Assembly: GCA_910585255.1 (NCBI GenBank)
Contig: CAJUEI010000078.1
Span: 1-15,271 of the forward strand
Direction of reading: 5' to 3'
Length of the DNA stretch: 15,271 nucleotides
Source of the DNA: an uncultured Lachnospiraceae bacterium
GTDB taxonomy: Bacteria > Bacillota > Clostridia > Lachnospirales > Lachnospiraceae
Below, one piece after another: positions 5,959-13,468 of this stretch. The notes beneath the pieces were generated by a model that worked only from the letters and a program-made list of their open reading frames with translations, was not told the DNA's origin and made no database searches. The first letter of the stretch is position 1. Each line of letters opens with the position of its first letter. Position numbers and translations under genes: made by a program.

Positions 5959-8283
5959 CTATATAAACATATCTTCATATCTTTTTAATAATTCTTCTGC
6001 TGCCTCATCCAAGCGATCTTCTTCATGCATATCATAAAGATACAGACTGCAGTCTCTGCACACATCCGATGCCTTCTCTACTCCTGTCAGCATAGCTTTT
6101 CGAAACTTCTGGAATCGTTCTCCCAACCAAATTTTTTGTACCTGTTCTTGACAAACGTCTCCCAAAACTGCCGGATATTTCATAGAACAGCAGGGAACGA
6201 CTTTTCCGTCTGGATTAATCTGCATCATATAAAATGGCTGTGAACAAATCCGAGACTGAAAAAGCGTCTCTCCATTCTGTGGCTTTTTCCATTCTTCTAT
6301 TCCAGATAATCCGCTGTAATCAATCTCCTGTATGGTCGGCGTTAAATGCTCAATCGCAATAGAATGGCAAATAGGACGGAAAATCTGATAAAATCGTTCC
6401 TGCTTTTTGGGACTCTGCACCATATAATCAATAATCTTAATATAAACTTTGGTTTCCTTACAGTGCTGATACAAATAGCGAATATTCTCTACAAATTGAT
6501 TAAAACTAATATCAGCCTCTGCATAATTTTTATAATCTTTTTCTGATACCCCTTCTAATGAAATGCGAAACTTTGTTAAGCCAGCTTCTACCAATTCATC
6601 TGCTAATTCTTTTGTTAATAGCGATGCATTTGTTACAATATCAATACTTTCTGCAATCTCCGCTTTCTTTGCATAAGCCACCATTTTTGCAATCTCCTTA
6701 TGAAGAAGAGGCTCTCCTATCGCAGCAAACCGCAGCATTTTTATCTTCTGTCCAGAAACTTTAATATCCTCTACAATTTTTTGAAACAATTCTAAATCCA
6801 TAAAAATCTTATCTGACAAATAGCCATGCTTCGAACGATCCAGCGAATGAATACAATACCCACAGTGAAAATTACAGGCATAAACTGGAAAGATCTGTAT
6901 TAAATATGGCATAGACAAAGGCAATACCTGATATAACGGAGTTCGTTTACCGCCTGGTGTCCGATTCTTTATCTCTTTTACTTTTTTATTGAAATACGCT
7001 AAAATGGGATCCTCTGGAAAATAAGATGCAAAATGAGAAATTGAACTTTTACTGAGTTCCTTATAAGTAGGATTACAGATTTGTAAAAATTCTTCTAACT
7101 TTTTTGTATTTTCTATATTTTCTGGTACACAAGATAAAAAAATCTCTTTTTCTTTTCCTGTACAACTTACAAACCAATCATAAGGAGTTTTTCCATAAAC
7201 AGCTGCCAAGTTTCTCCTCTTTTTTTCTTTCTGCATCACTTGATATAATCCCTGTAAAAATATCTTCCGATTTCTTTCCATAGAATACTGTTCGATTACA
7301 CTTTCTCTTGCCTGTTTTCCTATTTTTTCACGAAGCTGCTGTGACTGCTCTAATTTCTTAATTTGCTTGACATATTCCTGTGCATCTCTTACTAAAAAAC
7401 CATTTTTTTCGGAAGTAATAATATACTGTTCCGGCTTATTATTTAATGCAACAATCGGAAGTGCAAATGCCATCGCTTCTATTAATACATTTTCTGTTGT
7501 TGCATAATTATTCTCCGAAAGCAAATATCCCATTACATCCATCTGTTCCATATATTGATATACATCCTCAGCAAATCCTACAAACTGAAAATACTTTTCC
7601 AACCCAAGTTCTCTAACATGTTCTACCAAAGCCGTCTCATAATCTCCCACCATTAAAAAACGAACATTTGGATTCTGCTCTATGACTTTTTGACAATATA
7701 AAAAATAATCAGAATGTAATTTTGCATAATTCAACGTTCCAATATATCCAATAACAAAAAGATTCTGCGATTGATAATTCGCTTTTGGAATAATAGAAGC
7801 TGGAACAAAATCTCCCATTCCGCTTACAATACAAGATTTTCTTTCCACTTCTTCTGCCTGCTGCCTTGTCCAATTTGGATTTTCTAAAGAATATGCCGTT
7901 GTAAAAAAAGTTAAATCCATCTGCTCCAAAAGTGGATAAGGGAGATAGGGGTACACACATCCATTGACATGACTCCAAAGTACCATTCTACATAGCAAAT
8001 TAGGAAATTCTGCAAGAAACTTTGCCATAACTGGATGCTGCCACCAGTTAAGTACTAAAATATCTGCCTCTTTTAGATAAGGCTCTGCTTCCTGCAGTTC
8101 CTTACAGATCACAACTTCAGTTCCATTTTTTTTACATTCTTCTATATAGTGCAGTTTCTGTGGTTGTTCTAATAAAAGAATTCGATGTCTTTCTCCTTCT
8201 ATTTGGTTACTGCTTATTGCCAATCCTGCAATCGCTTTTCCTACTCCGCCTCCCATATGTACGGTAATATGTAATACGTTCAT
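5959..8283 (-). CDS. GT4 glycosyltransferase fused to radical SAM/SPASM domain
   Basis: A 774-residue two-enzyme fusion. Residues 1-350 are a GT-B fold, GT4-type transferase: an N-terminal glycine-rich loop (HMGGGVGKAIAGLA, 9-22), a donor-domain strand near VIGYIGTLNYAKLHS (177-191), FVGFAEDV (234-241) and the nucleotide-sugar site TTENVLIEAMAFALPIV (262-278). By alignment of the usual E-x7-E pair, E269 is present and the first position is A261. A linker of ~95 residues follows. Residues 447-774 are a full radical SAM/SPASM module: C470-x3-C474-x2-C477 (CNFHCGYC), GEPLLHKE, TNASLLTKE, RISLEGVSEKDY, then C680, C698, C699, C742 and C745 with GDVCQEQVQKIWLGERF. The second half matches the free-standing enzymes downstream. 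The fusion suggests that sugar transfer and a radical modification act on the same or consecutive substrates. The gap to the upstream gene is 16 bases; the ribosome site (AAGGAA) is modest. Confidence 0.9.
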   Translation of the reverse strand: MNVLHITVHMGGGVGKAIAGLAISSNQIEGERHRILLLEQPQKLHYIEECKKNGTEVVICKELQEAEPYLKEADILVLNWWQHPVMAKFLAEFPNLLCRMVLWSHVNGCVYPYLPYPLLEQMDLTFFTTAYSLENPNWTRQQAEEVERKSCIVSGMGDFVPASIIPKANYQSQNLFVIGYIGTLNYAKLHSDYFLYCQKVIEQNPNVRFLMVGDYETALVEHVRELGLEKYFQFVGFAEDVYQYMEQMDVMGYLLSENNYATTENVLIEAMAFALPIVALNNKPEQYIITSEKNGFLVRDAQEYVKQIKKLEQSQQLREKIGKQARESVIEQYSMERNRKIFLQGLYQVMQKEKKRRNLAAVYGKTPYDWFVSCTGKEKEIFLSCVPENIENTKKLEEFLQICNPTYKELSKSSISHFASYFPEDPILAYFNKKVKEIKNRTPGGKRTPLYQVLPLSMPYLIQIFPVYACNFHCGYCIHSLDRSKHGYLSDKIFMDLELFQKIVEDIKVSGQKIKMLRFAAIGEPLLHKEIAKMVAYAKKAEIAESIDIVTNASLLTKELADELVEAGLTKFRISLEGVSEKDYKNYAEADISFNQFVENIRYLYQHCKETKVYIKIIDYMVQSPKKQERFYQIFRPICHSIAIEHLTPTIQEIDYSGLSGIEEWKKPQNGETLFQSRICSQPFYMMQINPDGKVVPCCSMKYPAVLGDVCQEQVQKIWLGERFQKFRKAMLTGVEKASDVCRDCSLYLYDMHEEDRLDEAAEELLKRYEDMFI

Positions 8284-8299
8284 TTCTTCTATTCCTTAC

Positions 8300-10051
8300 T
8301 TAATTATTTTCTTCCTCTTTTTTACAAAATGCATAATATTGTATTTGTTTTTCATCTTTACAGAATAACATTTCAAAATCCTCTACTCTTTTTACCTTTT
8401 CATAATATTCCTCAAACCAATCTATTTGCGACTTTTTTGCACTCTGTAAAATTATTATGCCACCTTTTATTAAATATTTATAAAACCGTTTCACATGCTC
8501 CTGATAATCTTGGTTTTCTTCTAATCCACCTGCCAAAAAAATATAATCAAATTTTCCATTCAGACTTTGAAACAACTTTTGCCAATCTTTCACATAATAC
8601 GCTTCATCTGACACTCCTTGCAAATCTAACAAAAATCTCTTTTGCATAGTATAATTAATTAATCTTACCTGTGTATTTCCAACTCGTTCTTTTAATTCTT
8701 CTTTTATTTTTAAGGGATTTCCTCCCATTCCACCATTCACTCCTAAAATCCTTTTAGCATCAACTTTATCACAAATTAATGTTTGAAATAATAAGTGACT
8801 CCAGCAAACGCCTTTTTCCCATGCATCTACACCATATTTTTCATAAAATAATTTTCTTCCGCTCAAGAAATCATGTCCCGTTTTTCCAAATGTTTTCGAA
8901 CCATAATGATAACAATAAACATCTTTCATCAATATATTTTTATATCCTGCTCTTCTAAAACATAAGCTAAGTGCATCATCTCCAAACATGGCTGTTTTCA
9001 TATCAAGAAATGTTCTTACAAATGCCTTTGTTTTTTGAGAATTTACCCAATATTCTGAACGAACCATAAAAAGAGGAGTTAATAAACGTATTCTATTTTC
9101 TTCTTTTTTTCGTTCTCTTCGATTATATCGTTTAGTTTCTCTTTTTAAATCTCCTATTGTTTTAAATTGAAATTCCTCTAACCAAACTGATTGCAAATTT
9201 TCTATATTTGGTGTAGTTGGAACTACACAAGCAACTTGAGGATCTTCCTTAATACATTCCAACATTAAATTAATTGCATTTGTTGTTATTATTACATCAT
9301 TTGATATACTTAATATGAATTCTCCTTCTGCAATAAATGGTACAATTGCAAATCCTTCTAAACCATTTATCTTAATATCAATTTGTTTTTCTGGCTGAAT
9401 CATTTCAAAATATTCCTTTGTACCATCAGTAGAACCATGATTTATTAAAATCAATTCACATCGAATCGTTCTTGGAAGATTTTCTAACACACTTTCTACA
9501 CAAATCTTCGTATATTCTAAATTATTATAAGAAAGAACATAAACTGTAAGATCATATTTATAAGTTCCTGTTTTCATTCCCTTTTCTATATAATAATTTT
9601 TACATAATTCCACTGCCTCTTCTTCCCAAAATTTTTCTTCTTTCTCCTTATTTCCTTCTATTATTCCATAATAAAGCCGAACATAAGCAATACGAAAAAG
9701 TGGAAATAATTCAAATTCTAACTTACTTTCTGCTATTTCTATTTCTGCCTTTTTCATATTACTTAAAATCCTTTTTAATGATTCTAAACAATTTTCACAC
9801 CTAACAGCAAACTCTTTTAAATAATCTGTTCCTTCTAATTCAACTACCTCTTTTGTTGTTTGTAGTGCCTCCTTTAAATCAAATCCTATTAATTTTCCTT
9901 TTTCTACTTCTTTCTTTTCCAAACACCTTTTTATTTCAAAAACTGCATCCATCCAAGTTTGAAGCATTTGTAATATATAAGATACCAGATTCTGATCACA
10001 GATATTCTCTTCCGATACTTTCTTTGTTTCTTCTATCTCTTCTAAAACCAT
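8300..10051 (-). CDS. GT2 glycosyltransferase with C-terminal methyltransferase-like domain
   Basis: A 583-residue protein. The ATG at 10051 is chosen because a near-perfect AAGGAGG lies 6 bases upstream; a TTG ten codons earlier has nothing comparable. Residues 1-155 are charged and helical. Residues ~166-410 form a GT-A fold GT2 domain: TVYVLSYNNLEYTKICVESV opens it, INHGSTDGTKEYF follows, and SNDV (250-253) occupies the place of the metal-binding DxD, as in rhamnosyltransferase-like members. FGDDALSLCFRRAGY is near 357-371. Residues ~435-575 resemble a class I methyltransferase (RILGVNGGMGGNPLKIKEEL, then KFDYIFLAGGL and LIKGGIIIL), but the usual acidic residue and GxGxG spacing are not clear, so it may be degenerate. 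The gene overlaps the end of the epimerase gene by 56 bases. Likely role: adding or extending a flagellar glycan. Confidence 0.87.
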   Translation of the reverse strand: MVLEEIEETKKVSEENICDQNLVSYILQMLQTWMDAVFEIKRCLEKKEVEKGKLIGFDLKEALQTTKEVVELEGTDYLKEFAVRCENCLESLKRILSNMKKAEIEIAESKLEFELFPLFRIAYVRLYYGIIEGNKEKEEKFWEEEAVELCKNYYIEKGMKTGTYKYDLTVYVLSYNNLEYTKICVESVLENLPRTIRCELILINHGSTDGTKEYFEMIQPEKQIDIKINGLEGFAIVPFIAEGEFILSISNDVIITTNAINLMLECIKEDPQVACVVPTTPNIENLQSVWLEEFQFKTIGDLKRETKRYNRRERKKEENRIRLLTPLFMVRSEYWVNSQKTKAFVRTFLDMKTAMFGDDALSLCFRRAGYKNILMKDVYCYHYGSKTFGKTGHDFLSGRKLFYEKYGVDAWEKGVCWSHLLFQTLICDKVDAKRILGVNGGMGGNPLKIKEELKERVGNTQVRLINYTMQKRFLLDLQGVSDEAYYVKDWQKLFQSLNGKFDYIFLAGGLEENQDYQEHVKRFYKYLIKGGIIILQSAKKSQIDWFEEYYEKVKRVEDFEMLFCKDEKQIQYYAFCKKEEENN

Positions 10052-10961
10052 TTTCTTCCTCCTTCTGAAACATCTGCTCAAAACCTTCTTTTAACTCATA
10101 CTTTGCATACCACCCCGGAAGCTTTTCTAGATTTCTATAAGGCTCCATTACTTCTCTTGTTCGATATTCTTTTCCCCCCCATTGAATTGACAACTTTGTA
10201 TGATATACTCGTTCAAAAATATCTGCAATCTCTTTTAATGTATAAACTTGCTCTGAAGAAAGTGCATATTTTTTTTGATAAATCTGATCCTGCGGCACAC
10301 ATTTCAATAATTCCATTGCTTTTTTTATTCCTTCAACAATATCTGTAATATACACATAGTCCAATTTCTGTTCTCCATCAGAAAGAAGCATTTTTTCTTG
10401 TGTTCCGCAAATCCTTTTCCAATTCGGAATCAATTTCTTTCGATTGTCTTTCTCTCCATAAGTATCATAAATTTCTAAAATAATAATATGTATCTGCTCA
10501 GCATCACTATAATAATGGAGAATATCTTCAAATGCCTGTTTCGTTGCTGCATAGATATTTACTGGACAATAAACCTGATTTCTATAATGCTGCCAGCTGC
10601 TTCCTGTATATACCATTCTTTTTACCTTTGCAAGTTTCATCGCTTCTAATACTTGCATACCAAACAAAATATTTCCCTTTACTAAATCATAAATATCCTC
10701 TGTTGTACTTTGTGTAATATATTTCGTTGCAAGATGAACTACATCTGTAATTTCTCTGCTTTCCAAAAAATTTGCTAAATCTATAATGGAATCATGTATC
10801 ATATAAATTTCGATTTGATCCAAAATATCAAAAAAACATACTTCTGCCTTTTTTCTATCTTGAACAATTACAGATACTTTTTCACCATCTTCTACTAATT
10901 TTCTGACCAAATGACTTCCAATAAAACCAGTAGCCCCTGTAACTGCAATTCTTTTTTTCAT
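9996..10961 (-). CDS. NAD-dependent sugar epimerase/dehydratase (extended SDR family)
   Basis: A 321-residue cytoplasmic enzyme of the extended short-chain dehydrogenase family. The NAD-binding loop is TGATGFIGSHL at 8-18 (G9, G12, G15). The catalytic motif is Y137-x3-K141 (IYAATK), with TGSS at 119-122 providing the usual Ser/Thr; DYVYITDIVEGI at 201-212 fits the family's substrate-domain pattern. The ATG at 10961 has AGAGG upstream. Such enzymes act on nucleotide-linked sugars, for example 4-epimerisation, dehydration or 4-keto reduction; the exact sugar cannot be inferred. It probably supplies the sugar used by the adjacent transferases. A run of seven G covers codons 261-263; one G fewer or more would end the protein at about 270 or 275 residues. 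The last ~18 residues are encoded within the start of the next gene and look like a non-conserved extension. Confidence 0.9.
   Translation of the reverse strand: MKKRIAVTGATGFIGSHLVRKLVEDGEKVSVIVQDRKKAEVCFFDILDQIEIYMIHDSIIDLANFLESREITDVVHLATKYITQSTTEDIYDLVKGNILFGMQVLEAMKLAKVKRMVYTGSSWQHYRNQVYCPVNIYAATKQAFEDILHYYSDAEQIHIIILEIYDTYGEKDNRKKLIPNWKRICGTQEKMLLSDGEQKLDYVYITDIVEGIKKAMELLKCVPQDQIYQKKYALSSEQVYTLKEIADIFERVYHTKLSIQWGGKEYRTREVMEPYRNLEKLPGWYAKYELKEGFEQMFQKEEENGFRRDRRNKESIGREYL
10058..10064 (-). promoter_or_regulatory. Strong ribosome binding site fixing the start at 10051
   Basis: The minus strand reads AAGGAGG followed by six bases and ATG. This is the strongest ribosome site in the window and decides the start of the GT2/methyltransferase-like gene. 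It lies inside the coding sequence of the epimerase gene, so the downstream protein is translated from within the overlap. Confidence 0.8.
10174..10180 (-). repeat. G7 homopolymer tract inside the epimerase gene
   Basis: Seven consecutive C on the plus strand read as seven G in codons 261-263 (Trp-Gly-Gly) of the epimerase. Seven keeps the frame. Six leads to a TAA after about ten altered or shifted codons, and eight leads to a TAG after about fifteen. This is the same in-frame length seen at the tract at 132-138. Confidence 0.7.
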
Positions 10962-10987
10962 CTGCTGCCTCTTATTTTTTCAGTTAA

Positions 10988-11016
10988 ATTATATATTTAC
11001 TTTTTTCCTTATTTAA
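10988..11016 (-). promoter_or_regulatory. Weak candidate promoter upstream of the epimerase gene
   Basis: In the 78-base gap between the GT2/TPR gene and the epimerase, the minus strand has an exact TATAAT (10988-10993) with a 17-base spacer to a poor -35 match, TTAAAT (11011-11016). In such AT-rich DNA a chance match is quite possible. No clear terminator precedes it, so readthrough from the upstream gene is at least as likely. Confidence 0.25.
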
Positions 11017-11039
11017 TCAAAATTACTTTTTTGTCAGAC

Positions 11040-13322
11040 CTATTGAAATTTTTGATTTGTTTTCTTTAATAATTCTTTTATTTCTTTATCTTCCGATGCA
11101 TATTTTATAAGTTCCTCTAATATCGTTTTTGCTTCTATATATTTCTCTTCTTTAAAATAAAGTTCTGCCCGCCATTTCAATGCATCCATCAATTCCGATA
11201 ATTCACTTCTTGCTTCCAGAGTACGTTTATCTTTTTCTTTTATAAATCCACTAAATTTTTCAATATACCATTTTATTGTTTCATTCAGCGGAGGATAACA
11301 ATTTAACAACTGTTTCATCTTTTCCACCACTTGTTTATCATCACCCTTTAACCGTTCCTCTTCTACTTCTAATAATCTTACTGCAATCCGGCACTCCTGC
11401 GGCAGCATTTCCTGACATTCTTTAAATACTTCTTCTTTATAATAATTTTTATAAAATTCGATTTCCTTATGAGCAAAATCAAAAATTTTCTCCTCCAATG
11501 ATAAAAAATCTTCCGTTTCTTTCTTAAAATGACGCAAATATCCTTCTTTTACTTTCATAAATAAAAAATCATATCGAATATTCTCTGTTTTCTTCCACTT
11601 TCTAACCTGCTTTTCTTTATAATCAAAATCTTCTTCACTGCCATACTGAATCCACTGACAAATCCCATTTCTCCATATATCAAAATCAATTCTTAAGAAA
11701 AATGGTTCCATCTCTAATTCATGCTCCTCTGCAATCTTCCAAATTTCTATATCTAAATTAAATATATCAAATACATGTAAAAATAATTTATCATATAAAG
11801 GAAGAATTTCCTCTTCTTTCCCCTGATGTCTTGCATATAAAATTTTTAAATATGTAATATACCAATGATTATGATTTACCTCTGAGAAAATTCGAACAAT
11901 CCGTTCAAATTGTTTTTTTGTTTTTTCTTTTGAAAGTGAAATACTGTCGTTTTCGGACTCTATTTTATTTTGCTCACTATCATTACAATTTCTATAATCC
12001 CTTTCTATTTTTTGTAAAACCGGAATTACTCCACCAATATTATTTACTCGTTCACTCATAGTTTTTGCCATTTGAATATAACTGACACGAAACTCTGTTT
12101 CTGCCATATGTGTAATAACAATTGGCATAAAATCTGGGTGCAGCAGCATCATAACATCTTTCCAGCCTAACTGATGAAAATATTCCTCCAGCAAATCTTC
12201 TCTTCCAATCTTAACCGATGCCATCATTCCATGAAGTAACATATCTTCATAGATTCTCTTTTGAAAAGCATCTCCAACCAACATCCCTCCCTGCTGATAA
12301 ATTGCATCTTTATCTGTTCCAATTTTTTTATAAATCTGCATATACTTTTCAAATGCTCTGGTACATTTCTCATAATTTTCCTGCTGATAATGCATCATCA
12401 CTGCACACTTATATAAATACGCTTGTGCTAATTTGGTTAAATCTTTCTCCTGAAATGCGGATTCTAAACACTCTTTTTCTCTCACATAATCATATTTCCG
12501 ATCATACGCTTCCGCCAAATAGCCATAAAATGTTCCCAATTCCCGACATTTATTACTATCTTTTTGTTTTATCTTATGATATTTTGAAATAGCTTTTTGT
12601 GCCACTTCAATTACTTTATCATATTCTCCAATACCCATATACTCCTGCAGCATCTGTGTATCCCATCGAAATTGCATTGGCTCTTTTTTCATCATATCGA
12701 TCAAAAGTTCCACATTTCGTTTCGAATGTTCAAATCTTGCCTTATTAGAAGCAAAAATATATCCATAATGATTGACATAGGTATCAAACAATTTTACTGG
12801 TGCTTTATATGGTGCTAAATATTCATGAATAGAACTGACAAAACGGGTTTCCTTTTCTAATTTTATCATTCTGCTGACATTGGCATCCATATAAGATGTT
12901 CCTTCATAATTACTATAATTTCTTTGTATATAACAAGCAGAACAATAATCCTTATATTCTCCGCTCTTAAAAAAATCAATAATCTCAGATACATCACCAA
13001 ACCACTCATCATCATCCAAATATAAAAACCATTCTCCTACTGCATGTTCTAATCCTACATTTCTAGCCTTTGAAAAATCGGCACACCAAGTAAATGGAAT
13101 AATTTGATCCGTATATTCTTCAATAATTGCTCTGGTATCTTTATCACATCCTGTATCTACTAAAATCAGCTCACAAGCAAGCTGTTCCATAAACGGTTTT
13201 AATGAGTCTAAACATTTTCTGGTTTCTTTTCTTCCTGATACCAATAAAGAAATAGATAATACTATTTGCTTTTTCTCCTGCATAACCGAACTTTCCTGTA
13301 AATCAGTCGAATTTTTTTTCAT
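11040..13322 (-). CDS. GT2 glycosyltransferase with C-terminal TPR-like helical region, next to flagellin
   Basis: A 760-residue protein from the ATG at 13322, where GGAGAG lies 7 bases upstream; an ATG at 13337 would add five residues but has a weaker site. Residues ~20-190 are a GT-A fold GT2 domain: VLSISLLVSGRKETRKCLDS, LILVDTGCDKDT, then FSKARNVGLEHAVGEWFLYL leading into the metal-binding acidic triplet DDD (103-105) and EWF. The remaining ~550 residues are helical repeats, clearest at the end (AELYFKEEKYIEAKTILEEL), typical of TPR scaffolds. GT2-TPR proteins of this layout include the SunS-type peptide glycosyltransferases and transferases found beside clostridial flagellins. Its place directly after the flagellin gene makes it the best candidate for attaching the first sugar to flagellin Ser/Thr; this is inference. 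A run of eight A follows the start codon. A terminator and a candidate promoter separate it from flagellin. Confidence 0.88.
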   Translation of the reverse strand: MKKNSTDLQESSVMQEKKQIVLSISLLVSGRKETRKCLDSLKPFMEQLACELILVDTGCDKDTRAIIEEYTDQIIPFTWCADFSKARNVGLEHAVGEWFLYLDDDEWFGDVSEIIDFFKSGEYKDYCSACYIQRNYSNYEGTSYMDANVSRMIKLEKETRFVSSIHEYLAPYKAPVKLFDTYVNHYGYIFASNKARFEHSKRNVELLIDMMKKEPMQFRWDTQMLQEYMGIGEYDKVIEVAQKAISKYHKIKQKDSNKCRELGTFYGYLAEAYDRKYDYVREKECLESAFQEKDLTKLAQAYLYKCAVMMHYQQENYEKCTRAFEKYMQIYKKIGTDKDAIYQQGGMLVGDAFQKRIYEDMLLHGMMASVKIGREDLLEEYFHQLGWKDVMMLLHPDFMPIVITHMAETEFRVSYIQMAKTMSERVNNIGGVIPVLQKIERDYRNCNDSEQNKIESENDSISLSKEKTKKQFERIVRIFSEVNHNHWYITYLKILYARHQGKEEEILPLYDKLFLHVFDIFNLDIEIWKIAEEHELEMEPFFLRIDFDIWRNGICQWIQYGSEEDFDYKEKQVRKWKKTENIRYDFLFMKVKEGYLRHFKKETEDFLSLEEKIFDFAHKEIEFYKNYYKEEVFKECQEMLPQECRIAVRLLEVEEERLKGDDKQVVEKMKQLLNCYPPLNETIKWYIEKFSGFIKEKDKRTLEARSELSELMDALKWRAELYFKEEKYIEAKTILEELIKYASEDKEIKELLKKTNQKFQ

Positions 13323-13370
13323 ATCAATTCTCTCCATTCTCTTTTTTTGTTTATCTGTTTAAGAAATAAA

Positions 13371-13400
13371 AATTGTCCTATTCCCTATCAATAGACAATT
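13371..13400 (-). repeat. Inverted repeat, possible second weak terminator
   Basis: On the minus strand AATTGTC (13400-13394) pairs with GACAATT (13377-13371), extended by TATT/AATA around one bulged base and a seven-base loop, and followed by five T. It could act as a weak terminator on transcripts reading through from flagellin. A third copy of the arm at 13410-13416 could pair with the middle arm instead, and the repeat overlaps the candidate -10 box at 13390-13395, so an operator role is also possible. Confidence 0.4.
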
Positions 13401-13418
13401 ATTTCATCAAATTGTCAA
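13390..13418 (-). promoter_or_regulatory. Candidate vegetative promoter for the modification genes
   Basis: The minus strand has a perfect -35 box TTGACA (13413-13418), a 17-base spacer and a -10-like TCTATT (13390-13395, four of six consensus bases). It lies just after the flagellin terminator, about 70 bases before the ATG of the GT2/TPR gene. Transcription would start near 13383. It would allow the modification genes to be expressed independently of the flagellin promoter. No sigma-28-type element is evident here. Confidence 0.45.
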
Positions 13419-13420
13419 AA

Positions 13421-13452
13421 TATAAGGAGCCAACTTAAGCTGACTCCTTATA
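13421..13452 (-). terminator. Rho-independent terminator after flagellin
   Basis: A 32-base near-palindrome begins 16 bases after the flagellin stop codon. On the minus strand TATAAGGAG pairs with CTCCTTATA, the stem continues through several pairs including G-T wobbles to a TTAA loop, and four T follow. The stem is long and is the most stable hairpin seen in the window. The T tract is short, so termination may be partial. Confidence 0.75.
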
Positions 13453-13468
13453 TTATTTTTAACTATTC

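Noticed and set aside
7709..7978. Minus-strand 89-codon frame inside the GT4 region
   Set aside because: It is an alternate frame within the strongly supported GT4-radical SAM gene and shows no domain.
451..8283. RiPP biosynthesis cluster built on the radical SAM/SPASM maturases
   Set aside because: No short precursor gene with its own ribosome site fits in any gap (gaps are 12-54 bases here), and no peptidase or exporter is present. The neighbours are glycosyltransferases and a flagellin.
10052..10081. TTG start ten codons upstream for the GT2/methyltransferase-like gene
   Set aside because: The ATG at 10051 has a near-perfect AAGGAGG at ideal spacing; the TTG has nothing comparable.
12218..12818. 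Plus-strand open frames of 124 and 73 codons
   Set aside because: They are antisense to the TPR region of the GT2 gene, with no ribosome site and no recognisable domain.
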